From Pseudonocardia sp. (lineage in GTDB: Bacteria; Actinomycetota; Actinomycetes; Mycobacteriales; Pseudonocardiaceae), in NCBI GenBank assembly GCA_025869365.1, contig JAOZVV010000187.1:44879-108878 (forward strand): a stretch of DNA of 64,000 nucleotides, written 5' to 3'. Shown here one piece after another: positions 1-8,938 of the stretch. Each line of letters begins with the position of its first letter. Positions within the stretch are counted from its first letter, which is position 1. Position numbers and translations under genes: made by a program. Under the pieces are notes generated by a model. The model searched no databases and was not told the origin of the DNA. It worked only from the letters and a program-made list of their open reading frames with translations.

Positions 1-740
1 TGCGCGGTGGAGATCGCGATGTCCCCGGTGCCGGGCGGCAGGTCCAGCAGCAGGACGTCCAGGTCTCCCCAGAACACGTCCGCGAGGAACTGCTGCAGCG
101 CACGGTGCAGCATCGGCCCGCGCCACACGACCGGGGTGTTGTCCTGCACGAACATCCCGATGGAGATGACCTTCACGCCGTGCGCCTGCGGCGGCATGAT
201 CATGTTGTCGACCTTGGTGGGCCGGGTGCCCGCGCCGAGCATCCGCGGCACCGAGTGGCCGTAGATGTCCGCGTCCACGACGCCGACCTTGAGCCCCTTG
301 GCGGCCATGGCCGCGGCGAGGTTGACCGTCACCGAGGACTTGCCGACGCCGCCCTTGCCGGACGCGATGCAGTAGACCCTGGTCAGCGACCCCGGCTGCG
401 CGAACGGGATGACCGGTTCCTCGGAGTCCCCGCGCAGGCTCTTGCGCATCGCGGTGCGCTGCTCGTCGCTCATCACGTCGAGCTCCACGAGGACCTCCCG
501 GACCCCGGGCACCTCCATGACCGCGTTCGTGACCCGCGAGGTGATGGTCTCCCGCATCGGGCAGCCGGCGACGGTGAGGTAGACCCCGACGGCCGCCACG
601 CCGCCGGGCGACACGGCGACGCTCTTGACCATCCCGAGGTCCGTGATGGGCCGGTGGATCTCGGGGTCCTCGACCTTGGCGAGGGCGGCCCGGACGGCCT
701 GCTCCATGGTCTCGGTGCTGGTGTTTCCCATAACGGACAT
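1..740 (-). CDS. mrp: Mrp/ApbC-type P-loop iron-sulfur carrier ATPase, cut by left edge
   Basis: Mrp-family scaffold and carrier of Fe-S clusters in the cytoplasm. The first 246 codons are visible; the C-terminus lies beyond the left edge. Residues about 10-90 form the MIP18 (DUF59) domain. They are followed by the deviant Walker A GKGGVGKS at residues 128-135 and a PPGTGD segment near the visible end. The ATG at 740 is preceded by GGAGA about ten bases upstream; a second in-frame ATG lies at 731. It is divergent from the MarR gene. An mrp gene beside DUF1003 and MgtE-N/CBS genes matches the order I recall from M. tuberculosis Rv1229c-Rv1232c. Family assignment is secure; the exact client proteins are unknown. 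Confidence 0.93.
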   Translation of the reverse strand, partial: MSVMGNTSTETMEQAVRAALAKVEDPEIHRPITDLGMVKSVAVSPGGVAAVGVYLTVAGCPMRETITSRVTNAVMEVPGVREVLVELDVMSDEQRTAMRKSLRGDSEEPVIPFAQPGSLTRVYCIASGKGGVGKSSVTVNLAAAMAAKGLKVGVVDADIYGHSVPRMLGAGTRPTKVDNMIMPPQAHGVKVISIGMFVQDNTPVVWRGPMLHRALQQFLADVFWGDLDVLLLDLPPGTGDIAISTA

Positions 741-875
741 CTGGGTCTCCGCTGAACCTTCCGTGTGACGCGTACCCGGGAGCGCGGCGAGGTGGTGGTT
801 CCGGCGCACCTGGTTGGCTCGTTCCATGCTACGTGCGCCCCCGCCGCCCCCCGCGCATCCGTAGCATCTGTGTAC

Positions 876-1469
876 GTGACGGACATCGCTGACGCCCCGC
901 AGGGGCTACGGAGGTCCGCGCACGGGGGGAACAGCAAGGATCCGGGACGGGCGCGCACGGTGCCCACCCCGGAGGAGCTGGCGTCGTGGCGTGCGTTCCT
1001 GCGCGCCCACGCTGCGATCACCCGGGCGCTGGAGACCGAACTGGAGGCCGAGCAGCGACTCTCGCTGGCGGCCTACGACGTGCTGGTGCAGCTGGCCGAG
1101 GCGCCGGGGCACCGGCTGCGGATGACCGAGCTGGCGGACGCCGTGCTGCTGTCCCGCTCCGGGGTGACCCGGCTCGTGGACCGGCTCGAACGCACCGGAC
1201 TGGTGCGCCGGGAACGGGTGGTGAACGACGGCCGGGGGGTCGCCGCGCTGCTCACCCCGGCCGGGCTGGACCGCCTGCGGACGGCGTCGCGGACGCATCT
1301 TCGGGGGGTGACCCGGCACTTCGTCGAGCATCTGGACCCGGCGGACCTGGCCACCATGGAGCGGATCGGCCGCGCGCTGGCCGCGGGCCAGGCCCTGCTC
1401 CCGGCCGGCCGGCACCCGGCGGACCGGGTCCCGGGCACCGGCCAGGGGGACCGGCGCCCGTCCGGCTAG
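876..1469 (+). CDS. MarR-family transcriptional regulator
   Basis: Predicted 197-residue winged-helix repressor or activator. The N-terminal approximately 30 residues are low complexity. The helix-turn-helix lies at about residues 84-108 (ELADAVLLSRSGVTRLVDRL), with a basic wing at 112-128. I chose the GTG at 876; the frame is open from a GTG at 765 and there is another GTG at 960, and none has a convincing Shine-Dalgarno sequence. It is divergent from mrp and convergent with the DUF1003 gene: one CTAG tetramer at 1466-1469 supplies both stop codons. The ligand and target are not visible. The position opposite mrp suggests, but does not show, control of the mrp promoter. Confidence 0.85.
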   Translation: MTDIADAPQGLRRSAHGGNSKDPGRARTVPTPEELASWRAFLRAHAAITRALETELEAEQRLSLAAYDVLVQLAEAPGHRLRMTELADAVLLSRSGVTRLVDRLERTGLVRRERVVNDGRGVAALLTPAGLDRLRTASRTHLRGVTRHFVEHLDPADLATMERIGRALAAGQALLPAGRHPADRVPGTGQGDRRPSG

Positions 1470-1996
1470 TCCCCGGTGGACTGCCGGCCCGTCCGGCGGG
1501 TCCGGTCCCGCGCGGACGGCTGCCCGTCGAGGGCGGCCTGCACCGTCGCGGTCAGCCGCTCCAGCTCACCGCGCAGGTAGTCCCGGGTGGCGACCTCGCC
1601 GACGGCGATCCGCAGCGCGGCGAGCTCGCGGGCGAGGTACTCGGTGTCCGCCTTCGTCCGCTCGGCGCGGCGGCGGTCCTCGTCCAGGGCGATGCGGTCC
1701 CGGTCGTCCTGCCGGTTCTGCGCGAGCAGGATCAGCGGGGCGGCGTAGGCGGCCTGGGTGGAGAAGGCCAGGTTGAGCAGGATGAACGGGTAGGGGTCCC
1801 ACCGGATCTGCCAGGCGATGAGGTTCAGCGCGATCCAGAACACGACGATCACGCTCTGGATCGCCAGGAACCGACCGGTCCCGAGGAAGCGCGCGACCCG
1901 CTCGGAGATCCTGGCGAAACCGTCCGGGTCCACCTCGAACCGGCGCCGGCCCAGCAGCGGCTGGTCCAGCCGCCGGTTGCTCTGCAGCTCAGGCAT
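1466..1996 (-). CDS. DUF1003 integral membrane protein
   Basis: A 176-residue membrane protein of the DUF1003 family. Two membrane segments are clear, at about residues 43-63 and 70-92, and the second carries the family hallmark LLNLAFSTQAAYAAPLIL. The C-terminal half (residues 95-150) is charged and probably forms a cytoplasmic coiled coil. The ATG at 1996 has GGAG six bases upstream and overlaps the end of the MgtE-N/CBS gene by 8 bases (ATGCCTGA), which implies translational coupling. The pairing of these two genes is conserved in actinobacteria as far as I recall (Rv1231c/Rv1232c). Biochemical function is unknown; joint action with a magnesium-sensing partner is inference. Confidence 0.85.
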   Translation of the reverse strand: MPELQSNRRLDQPLLGRRRFEVDPDGFARISERVARFLGTGRFLAIQSVIVVFWIALNLIAWQIRWDPYPFILLNLAFSTQAAYAAPLILLAQNRQDDRDRIALDEDRRRAERTKADTEYLARELAALRIAVGEVATRDYLRGELERLTATVQAALDGQPSARDRTRRTGRQSTGD

Positions 1997-3359
1997 GGTC
2001 GGCTCCGTTCCGGCCCGCATCGTCCCGGTCCGCGCCCCGCCGGCCGGCCCCGCGGACCTCGGGGGGCACGGCCGCGAGGACGCCGTTCACCACCGCCCCG
2101 TCCTTGCCGCCCTCGACCCCGCCACCGGGCTCGCCCATCCTGTCCCGCCAGCCGACCGGCAGCAGGTGGTCCAGCACGTCGTCGACGGTGACCGCGCCCA
2201 GCAGGTGGTCCTCCCCGTCGACGACCGGGGCGGCGACGAGGTTGTACGCCGCGAAGTACCGGGTGATCTCACCGAGCGTCGCGTCCGGGGCCAGCCGGGC
2301 GAGCTCGGCGTCGACCACGCCCGCGACCAGCTCGAACGGCGCCTCGCGGAGCAGTCGCTGGGCGTGCACGCAGCCGAGGTATCGGCCGGTCGGGGTGGCC
2401 GAGGGCGGCCGGCAGACGAACACCATGCTCGCCAGCGCGGGCGGGATGTCCGGGTTGCGGATGTGCGCCAGCGCCTCGGCCACCGTGGCGTCCGGGCGCA
2501 GGATGACCGGCTCGGGGGTCATCAGCCCGCCCGCGGTGTCCGACGAGTAGCTCATCAGCCGCCGCACCGGCTCGGAGTCCTCCGGCTCCATCAGGCCCAG
2601 CAGCCGACGCGCCTCCTCGTCCGGGAGCTCGTGCAGCAGGTCCGCGGCGTCGTCCGGGGACATCGCCTCCAGCACGTCCGCGGCACGTTCGGACTCCAGG
2701 TGCCCCAGCAGGGTGCGCTGCTCGGACTCGGACAGCTCTTCGAACACGTCCGCGAGCCGCTCGTCGTCCAGGTTGTCGATGACCTCGTGCTGGCGTTTGC
2801 GGGGCAGCTCGGTCAGCGCGGCGGCGACGTCCGCGGCGCGCATCGTCTCGAAGACGGCGAGCAGCCCCTCGGTGCCCTGGCGGTCCGAGAGCGTCAGCCC
2901 CTGCACCGCACTCCACGGCAACACCTGCACCTGGGTGCGACGGGTGAGCCGCAGCCGCCTGGAGCGCAGGGCGAGCCGGCTCACCACCCAGTCCCGCGAG
3001 CGGGTCGGCTCGATCGCGGCGTCGACCACGACGACCTCCTCGCCCGTGTCCCGCATCGTGACGGGCGCGTCGAGCATCTGGCCGAGCACGAGCGTCTCGT
3101 TGGGGCGCTGGTGGAACCCGCGCAGGCTCACCGACCCGGAGGCCAGCGTGACCGCGGCGGGATCGATGTCGGCGACGCGCAGCATCGGCACGAAGATGCG
3201 CCGCCGGCTCGACAGCTCGACCACCAGGCCCAGCACCCGCGGAGGTGTGGCGTCCACCCGCAGCGTGGCGACGACGTCCCGGACCTTGCCGATCCGCTCG
3301 CCGTCCGGCCCGAACACGGCGAGCCCCGCCATGCGGGCGACGAAGATGCGGGAGGCCAT
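1989..3359 (-). CDS. MgtE N-domain and CBS-pair protein lacking the transport domain
   Basis: A 456-residue cytoplasmic protein. It begins with a PRC-barrel-like segment (ARMAGLAVFGPDGERIGKVR), followed by an MgtE-type N-terminal superhelical domain with acidic LPDEEARRLL-like repeats (about residues 215-300) and a CBS pair (about 265-400). The membrane domain of true MgtE Mg2+ channels is absent, so this is a sensor-like module. The ATG at 3359 has no Shine-Dalgarno but has TAGGCT (minus strand, 3366-3371) six bases upstream, suggesting a leaderless transcript. It overlaps the downstream DUF1003 gene by 8 bases. With corA 13 kb away, a role in sensing divalent cations is plausible but inferred. 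Confidence 0.85.
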   Translation of the reverse strand: MASRIFVARMAGLAVFGPDGERIGKVRDVVATLRVDATPPRVLGLVVELSSRRRIFVPMLRVADIDPAAVTLASGSVSLRGFHQRPNETLVLGQMLDAPVTMRDTGEEVVVVDAAIEPTRSRDWVVSRLALRSRRLRLTRRTQVQVLPWSAVQGLTLSDRQGTEGLLAVFETMRAADVAAALTELPRKRQHEVIDNLDDERLADVFEELSESEQRTLLGHLESERAADVLEAMSPDDAADLLHELPDEEARRLLGLMEPEDSEPVRRLMSYSSDTAGGLMTPEPVILRPDATVAEALAHIRNPDIPPALASMVFVCRPPSATPTGRYLGCVHAQRLLREAPFELVAGVVDAELARLAPDATLGEITRYFAAYNLVAAPVVDGEDHLLGAVTVDDVLDHLLPVGWRDRMGEPGGGVEGGKDGAVVNGVLAAVPPEVRGAGRRGADRDDAGRNGADHA

Positions 3360-3399
3360 ACGCGCAGCCTAGAGCGGTCGCGGCGCTACTGTCCGAGCC

Positions 3400-4269
3400 G
3401 TGCCGAACCTGCGATTCGACGTCGTCGACGTGTTCACCGACCGGCCCTACGCCGGCAACCCGCTCGCGGTCGTCCACGGTGCGGACGCGCTCACCGCCGT
3501 GCAGATGCAGGCGGTCGCGGCGGAGTTCGCGCTCTCCGAGACGGCCTTCACGCTGCCGCCGACCCGGGCCGGGGCGGACTACCGGCTCCGGATCTTCACC
3601 CCGGGCCGCGAGCTCCCGTTCGCCGGGCATCCGAGCGTCGGCGCCGCCTGGGTGCTGGCGCGCGACGGGGTGATCCGCCGCGGCGACGTCGTCCAGGAGT
3701 GCGGTGCGGGGCTGCTCCCGGTCCACGTCGACGCCGACGGCGCGCAGGTCACCGGCGGCGCGCCGGAGATCGGGGACGACCTGGACGCGGCCCTGCTGGC
3801 CTTCTCCGTCGGCCTGACCCTCGACGACGTGGACGGCGCCGCGGCCCCGGGGGTCGCCGCGGCGGGTGTTCCGTACGCGTTCCTCCCGGTGCACGACGAC
3901 GCCGTCGCACGCCTCGAGCCGGACCCGCAGGCGCTCCGCGCGCAGACGGACGGCCTGGTCGGCCTGGCCGTCTACAGCCTCTCGGCGGACGCGTCGGCCG
4001 TGCGCCTGCGGATGTTCGCGCCCGAGGTGGGGGTGGCCGAGGACCCGGCGACGGGCTCCGCGGCCGTCGCGCTGGCCGTGCACCTCGTCGACCGCGGGCT
4101 GCTGGAGCCGGCCGGCACGTCCGCGTTCACGGTGTCGCAGGGTGCCGAGATCGGCCGGCCGTCGACGCTGCACGTCACCGTCGAAGCGGCCGGGGGACGG
4201 GCGGTGCGCACGACGGTGCGGGGCGGTGTCGTCGCCGTCTCGCGGGGGGAGCTGGTGTCCCTCCCCTGA
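3400..4269 (+). CDS. PhzF-family isomerase/epimerase-like enzyme
   Basis: A 289-residue member of the PhzF/diaminopimelate-epimerase fold. Family marks are [15 protein letters not shown] near the N-terminus, the catalytic glutamate region LSETAF at about residues 45-50, PFAGHPS, and [10 protein letters not shown] near residue 210. Length is normal. No phenazine genes are nearby, so phenazine synthesis is unlikely; these proteins are often isomerases of unknown substrate. The GTG at 3400 is seven bases after TACTGT (3387-3392), a leaderless arrangement. It is divergent from the MgtE-N/CBS gene across only 40 bases, so the two promoters lie back to back. Confidence 0.88.
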   Translation: MPNLRFDVVDVFTDRPYAGNPLAVVHGADALTAVQMQAVAAEFALSETAFTLPPTRAGADYRLRIFTPGRELPFAGHPSVGAAWVLARDGVIRRGDVVQECGAGLLPVHVDADGAQVTGGAPEIGDDLDAALLAFSVGLTLDDVDGAAAPGVAAAGVPYAFLPVHDDAVARLEPDPQALRAQTDGLVGLAVYSLSADASAVRLRMFAPEVGVAEDPATGSAAVALAVHLVDRGLLEPAGTSAFTVSQGAEIGRPSTLHVTVEAAGGRAVRTTVRGGVVAVSRGELVSLP

Positions 4270-4434
4270 CCGGTCCCGTCCGACGGGAGGGGTGCGACCC
4301 GCCGGTAACCCCCTGTCGACCTCGCGTGGGTGAGAAACCAATCACCTGAGCGCCCACCGGGGGTCGCAGACGTGTCAGCATCCAGGTCAGACTTTGCACC
4401 CTGTTCGACGAGCACTCGACGAGGAGTCCTGCCA

Positions 4435-5406
4435 GTGACGTCCGACGCCAGTACCCAGCTTCGTGCCCGCCGGTCCTGCCTGGCCGTTCCCGGCTCCAGC
4501 CAGAAGTTCATCGACAAGGCCCGGACCCTGAACTCGGACCAGATCTTCCTGGACCTCGAGGACGCGTGCGCGCCGCTGGCCAAGCCCGGCGCCCGCAAGA
4601 CGATCGTCGCCGCGCTGAACGAGGGCGGCTGGGGCGACAAGATCCGCGTCGTCCGGGTCAACGACTGGACCACCGAGTGGACCTACCGCGACGTCACCGA
4701 GGTCGTCGAGGGTGCCGGCGCCAACCTGGACGCGATCATGCTGCCGAAGGTGCAGACGCCCGAGCAGATCGTCGCGCTGGACCTGCTGCTGACCCAGATC
4801 GAGAAGTCCCTGGGCTACGAGGTCGGGAAGATCGGCATTGAGGCGCAGATCGAGAACGCGCTGGGCCTGATCAACGTCGACAAGATCGCGACGGCCAGCC
4901 CGCGCGTCGAGACGATCATCTTCGGCCCGGCGGACTTCATGGCGTCGATCAACATGAAGTCCCTGGTCGTGGGCGAGCAGCCGCCCGGCTACGACGTCGG
5001 CGACGCCTACCACCACATCCTGATGAGCATCCTGATGGCGGCCCGCGCGCACGACAAGCAGGCCATCGACGGCCCGTTCCTGCAGATCCGCGACGTCGAC
5101 GCGTTCACCCGTGTCGCCGGCCGCTCCGCCGCGCTCGGCTACGACGGCAAGTGGGTCCTGCACCCCGGCCAGATCGACGCCGCGAACGAGACGTTCTCCC
5201 CGCTGCAGAGCGACTACGACCACGCCGAGAACATCCTCGACGCCTACGAGTACTTCACGTCCGAGGCGGGCGGGAAGAAGGGCTCGGCGATGATCGGCGA
5301 CGAGATGATCGACGAGGCGTCCCGCAAGATGGCGCTGGTGATCTCGGGCAAGGGCCGGGCCGCCGGCATGGAGCGCACGGACAAGTGGACCCCGCCGGAG
5401 GCGTGA
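4435..5406 (+). CDS. HpcH/HpaI-CitE family CoA-ester lyase (malyl/methylmalyl-CoA lyase type)
   Basis: A 323-residue CitE-like lyase that would cleave or form a 3-hydroxyacyl-CoA by a Mg2+-dependent Claisen-type reaction. Seen: RRSCLAVPGSSQKFIDKA at the start of the barrel, DLED at residues 40-43, FGPADFMASINM in the middle, and KWVLHPGQI near residue 240. Length and these motifs resemble malyl-CoA/beta-methylmalyl-CoA lyases rather than citrate lyase beta subunits. The GTG at 4435 is chosen because GAGGAG lies eight bases upstream; the frame is open further upstream. It is followed by an acyl-CoA dehydrogenase. A MaoC hydratase at 17413 completes the trio typical of the ethylmalonyl-CoA route. 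Substrate is inferred. Confidence 0.85.
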   Translation: MTSDASTQLRARRSCLAVPGSSQKFIDKARTLNSDQIFLDLEDACAPLAKPGARKTIVAALNEGGWGDKIRVVRVNDWTTEWTYRDVTEVVEGAGANLDAIMLPKVQTPEQIVALDLLLTQIEKSLGYEVGKIGIEAQIENALGLINVDKIATASPRVETIIFGPADFMASINMKSLVVGEQPPGYDVGDAYHHILMSILMAARAHDKQAIDGPFLQIRDVDAFTRVAGRSAALGYDGKWVLHPGQIDAANETFSPLQSDYDHAENILDAYEYFTSEAGGKKGSAMIGDEMIDEASRKMALVISGKGRAAGMERTDKWTPPEA

Positions 5407-5449
5407 GCGTCACGTCCGAAGACCACCCGAACCGCGGAGGAGACAGCCC

Positions 5450-6646
5450 ATGGCCCGCCTGGCCCAGACCGCCGGCCTGACCGACGTCCAGGAAGAGATC
5501 CTGTCGACGGTCAAGACGTTCGTGGACAAGGAGATCATCCCGCACGCGACCGCCCTCGAGCACGCCGACGCGTACCCGCAGGACATCGTCGACGGGATGA
5601 AGGAGATGGGGCTCTTCGGCCTCACCATCCCCGAGGAGTACGGCGGCCTGGGCGAGTCCCTGCTGACCTACGCCCTGGTCGTCGAGCAGATCGCCCGCGG
5701 CTGGATGAGCGTCTCCGGCGTGATCAACACGCACTTCATCGTGGCGTACATGCTGATGCACCACGGCACGGAGGAGCAGAAGCAGCGCTACCTGCCGCAG
5801 ATGGCGCTGGGGGAGACCCGGGGCGCCTTCTCGATGTCCGAGCCGGACCTCGGCTCGGACGTCGCCGCGATCAAGACCCGGGCCAAGCAGGACGGGGACG
5901 ACTACGTCATCGACGGCGCCAAGATGTGGCTGACGAACGGCGGCTCGTCGAACCTGATCGCGCTGCTGGTGAAGACGGACCTCGGGCAGCCGAAGCCGTA
6001 CCAGAACCTCACCACGTTCCTGGTGGAGAAGCCGTCGGGCTTCGGCGAGGTCCTGCCCGGGCTCACCATTCCCGGCAAGATCGACAAGATGGGCTACAAG
6101 GGCGTCGACACCACCGAGGCCGTGTTCTCCGGCTTCCGGATCCCCGGTGCCCAGATCCTGGGCGGGGAGGCCGGCAAGGGCTTCTCGCACATGATGGACG
6201 GCGTCGAGGTCGGCCGGGTCAACGTCGCCGCGCGCGCCTGCGGCATCTCGATCCGGGCCTTCGAGCTCGCGGCCGAGTACGCCCAGCAGCGCAGCACGTT
6301 CGGCAAGCCGATCGCCGAGCACCAGGCCATCGCGTTCAAGCTCGCCGAGATGGGCACCAAGGTCGAGGCGGCCCACCACATGATGGTCAACGCGGCCCGG
6401 CTCAAGGACGCCGGAAACCGCAACGACGTCGAGGCGGGCATGGCCAAGCTGCTGGCCAGCGAGTACTGCGCCGAGGTCACCCAGGAGGCGTTCCGCATCC
6501 ACGGCGGCTACGGCTACTCCAAGGAGTACGAGATCGAGCGCCTCATGCGCGAGGCGCCGTTCCTGCTGATCGGCGAGGGCACCAGCGAGATCCAGAAGAC
6601 GATCATCTCCCGTGGCCTGCTCAAGGAGTACAAGCTCCGCGGCTGA
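5450..6646 (+). CDS. acyl-CoA dehydrogenase, FAD-dependent
   Basis: A 398-residue FAD enzyme of the acyl-CoA dehydrogenase family, which makes an alpha,beta double bond in a CoA thioester. Motifs: AFSMSEPDLGSD (flavin/substrate segment), KMWLTNG, GGYGYSKEYEIERLMREA, and EGTSEIQ with the glutamate at residue 376, which fits the catalytic base of medium/short-chain members. The ATG at 5450 follows GGAGGAG. It lies 43 bases behind the CoA-ester lyase and is probably cotranscribed. With the lyase and the MaoC hydratase it could act as a methylsuccinyl-CoA dehydrogenase, but a general branched-chain acyl-CoA dehydrogenase is equally compatible. A strong hairpin follows at 6664-6716. Confidence 0.92.
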   Translation: MARLAQTAGLTDVQEEILSTVKTFVDKEIIPHATALEHADAYPQDIVDGMKEMGLFGLTIPEEYGGLGESLLTYALVVEQIARGWMSVSGVINTHFIVAYMLMHHGTEEQKQRYLPQMALGETRGAFSMSEPDLGSDVAAIKTRAKQDGDDYVIDGAKMWLTNGGSSNLIALLVKTDLGQPKPYQNLTTFLVEKPSGFGEVLPGLTIPGKIDKMGYKGVDTTEAVFSGFRIPGAQILGGEAGKGFSHMMDGVEVGRVNVAARACGISIRAFELAAEYAQQRSTFGKPIAEHQAIAFKLAEMGTKVEAAHHMMVNAARLKDAGNRNDVEAGMAKLLASEYCAEVTQEAFRIHGGYGYSKEYEIERLMREAPFLLIGEGTSEIQKTIISRGLLKEYKLRG

Positions 6647-6663
6647 GCCCGGGCCACCCGGAT

Positions 6664-6716
6664 CGGACGAACGGCACTCTCGCCCCGTAGGTTGGGGCGG
6701 GAGTGCCGTTCGTCCG
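6664..6716 (+). terminator. Long hairpin after acyl-CoA dehydrogenase gene
   Basis: Arms of 23 bases at 6664-6686 and 6694-6716 enclose a 7-base loop. The single mismatch becomes a U-G pair in RNA, so the stem is fully paired. It begins 18 bases after the stop codon. There is no U-tract, as is usual for actinobacterial hairpin terminators. Confidence 0.75.
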
Positions 6717-6815
6717 TTCGGGGCTCGCGTGGGCACTGTCCGGTCGGTCCGGTCGTTGGCATGATGTGGGCGTCGAGTTTCCGGCGTCCCGTAACGCATT
6801 GCGAGGAGAGAGCAC

Positions 6816-7334
6816 GTGACCAGCCCCTTCGGCGGCTCCGGACGCCAAGCGCCCGGGCTGCCCAACCTGCCCACCCCGCCCACCGGCTGGCCGGTCGGCT
6901 CCTACGCCACCTACGAGGAGGCGCAGCGGGCTGTCGACCATCTGGCGGACACGGACTTCCCCGTCCGCGACGTGACCATCGTGGGCGTGGACCTGATGCT
7001 CGTCGAACGCGTCATCGGTCGTCTGACCTGGGGTCGGGTGCTGGTCCAGGGTGGCCTGTCCGGTGCCTGGTTCGGCCTGTTCGTCGGCCTCGTGTTCGGC
7101 CTCGCCGGCGGCGGGGGCCTCGGGCTCGCGCTGCTCGTCGCCGCGGGTGGTGCCGTGTTCGGCCTGGCCTTCGCCGCGGTCCAGTACGGCCTGACGCACG
7201 GCCGCCGGGACTTCACCTCGGCGAGCCAGATGGTCGCCGGCCGCTACGACGTGCTCTGCCAGCCCCGCAACGCCGAGAAGGCCCGCGAGGTCCTCGCGAA
7301 GCTCGCGATGAGCGGCAACCCCGGCACCTCCTGA
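6816..7334 (+). CDS. general stress protein 17M-like membrane protein
   Basis: A 172-residue protein with an N-terminal YflT-like (general stress 17M) segment, PVGSYATYEEAQRAVDHLAD, at about residues 30-50. Two closely spaced glycine-rich membrane helices follow at about 85-130, then a soluble C-terminus. The GTG at 6816 follows GAGGAGAG. It lies 218 bases upstream of lpqY in the same direction, the arrangement I recall for Rv1234-Rv1235. A GC palindrome at 7341-7356 lies between them, so separate transcription is likely. Function is unknown; the name reflects homology to a heat-induced Bacillus family. Confidence 0.8.
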   Translation: MTSPFGGSGRQAPGLPNLPTPPTGWPVGSYATYEEAQRAVDHLADTDFPVRDVTIVGVDLMLVERVIGRLTWGRVLVQGGLSGAWFGLFVGLVFGLAGGGGLGLALLVAAGGAVFGLAFAAVQYGLTHGRRDFTSASQMVAGRYDVLCQPRNAEKAREVLAKLAMSGNPGTS

Positions 7335-7340
7335 TCCGCC

Positions 7341-7356
7341 CCGCCCGCGCGGGCGG
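7341..7356. terminator. Perfect 16-bp GC palindrome downstream of stress-protein gene
   Basis: CCGCCCGCGCGGGCGG starts seven bases after the stop codon and is directly followed by a second palindrome, CGGACCGGTCCG (7357-7368). It is a probable terminator. The remaining approximately 180 bases up to lpqY hold its promoter region, in which I see no clear operator. Confidence 0.45.
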
Positions 7357-7552
7357 CGGACCGGTCCGATGCGGACCGGAAGGGGGCGTTCACATCTCGG
7401 TCCGGTCTCGCCCGGCCTCCCCGATTGCGGGGTGCGGCCGGGAGCCATAGGTTCGGCGTACCGGTCGCCTGTCGTGACCGGAGTCACACGAGGATGTGTG
7501 TCGCCGGCCTGCCGTGCTGCGGTCGTCCGGTGGCCGTGAACGGGAGGCCGTG

Positions 7553-8938
7553 ATGGGGGAGCCGCCGGGATCCCGGACCAGTGGTCCGGGTCGGATGCGG
7601 GCCGGCGGACGGCGGACATGGGCGGCGGCGGGGGCGGCGCTCCTGTCCTCGGCCGTGATCGCCGGCTGTTCGAGCGCCGCGACCGGGCCACCGGTCCTGA
7701 ACTTCTACACCCCCGCGGACGGCGCCACCCAGTACGGGCAGGCGGCAGCGGACTGCACGGCGCAGGCGAACGGCCGCTACACGATCGTCTCGCAGACCCT
7801 GCCGAAGGGCGCGGACGACCAGCGGCTGCAGCTCGCGCGCCGGCTCGTCGCCGGGGACACCGCCGTGGACATCATGGGCATCGACGTCACGTGGACCGCG
7901 GAGTTCGCGACCGCCGGATGGATCACCAAGCTGCCCCCCGACGTCGCCGCGCAGGTCTCGCAGGGCACGCTCGAGGGTCCGCTGGAGACGGCGAAGTTCA
8001 AGGGCGACCTCTACGCCGCGCCGCTCAACACGAACACCCAGATCCTCTGGTACCGCAAGGACCTCGCCCCGACGCCGCCGAAGACGTGGGACGAGATGAT
8101 CTCCATGTCCGAGGCGCTGCAGAAGCAGGGGCTGCCGTCGTACATCGAGGTCCAGGGTGCGCAGTACGAGGGCCTCTCGGTGTGGTTCAACACCATGATC
8201 AACAGTGCCGGTGGCCAGATCGTCGACGAGAACGGCACCGTCCTGATCGGTCAGGAGCCCGGTAAGGGTGCCGCCGAGAAGGCCGCGTCGATCATGCAGC
8301 GGGTGGCGGCCTCGCCGGCCTCGGACCCGTCGCTGTCGGTGGCCAAGGAGAACGACGGCCGGCTCGCGATGGAGGCCGGCACCGCCGCCTTCCAGATCAA
8401 CTACCCGTTCGTCTACGCCTCGATCAACACCCCGCCCCCGGACGGCGGCGGTGGCGGCACCTTCATCGATGCCCAGGGCAAGCCGTCCGCGACGGACACC
8501 GGGAAGCGCGTGATCGACGAGTTCGCCTGGGCCCCGTACCCGTCGGTGATCCCGGGGACCCCGGCGAAGCCGACGATCGGCGGGCTGAACCTGGCCGTCA
8601 GCACGACGTCGCTGCACCCGGACCTGGCCTTCGAGGCGGTCCAGTGCCTGCGCAGCGAGGCCAACCAGCTGCGCAACGCCACGGACGCCGGTGTCCCGCC
8701 GACGCTCGAGTCCCTCTACACGGACCCGGCGTTCCAGGCGAAGTACCCGGCCTGGCAGGCGATCAAGGAGGCGCTGGACAACGCCAGCGTCCGGCCCAAG
8801 ACCCCGGCCTACCAGAGCATCTCGATCGTCCTGTCCGACCTGCTGAACCCGCCCGCGCAGATCGACCCGCAGGCCGTCGTCGGGGAGATGGCCGAGCAGG
8901 TCGTCAGCGCGGAGAACTCGGAGGGACTGGTCCCGTGA
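7553..8938 (+). CDS. lpqY: trehalose ABC transporter substrate-binding lipoprotein LpqY
   Basis: A 461-residue extracytoplasmic solute-binding protein of the sugar-binding family 1. The N-terminus has an arginine-rich stretch, a hydrophobic segment and the lipobox VIAGC with the acylated cysteine at about residue 39. Binding-protein motifs include LYAAPLNTNTQILWYRKDL and SVWFNTMINSAGGQIVDENG. The ATG at 7553 has GGGAGG six bases upstream; the frame is open further upstream. It heads the lpqY-sugA-sugB-sugC operon and overlaps sugA by 4 bases (GTGA). By family and gene order this is the trehalose-recycling system of mycobacteria; substrate is inferred from synteny. Confidence 0.92.
   Translation: MGEPPGSRTSGPGRMRAGGRRTWAAAGAALLSSAVIAGCSSAATGPPVLNFYTPADGATQYGQAAADCTAQANGRYTIVSQTLPKGADDQRLQLARRLVAGDTAVDIMGIDVTWTAEFATAGWITKLPPDVAAQVSQGTLEGPLETAKFKGDLYAAPLNTNTQILWYRKDLAPTPPKTWDEMISMSEALQKQGLPSYIEVQGAQYEGLSVWFNTMINSAGGQIVDENGTVLIGQEPGKGAAEKAASIMQRVAASPASDPSLSVAKENDGRLAMEAGTAAFQINYPFVYASINTPPPDGGGGGTFIDAQGKPSATDTGKRVIDEFAWAPYPSVIPGTPAKPTIGGLNLAVSTTSLHPDLAFEAVQCLRSEANQLRNATDAGVPPTLESLYTDPAFQAKYPAWQAIKEALDNASVRPKTPAYQSISIVLSDLLNPPAQIDPQAVVGEMAEQVVSAENSEGLVP

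Noticed and set aside
3400..4269. Phenazine biosynthesis role for the PhzF homologue.
   Set aside because: No other phenazine genes are present and the family is functionally broad.
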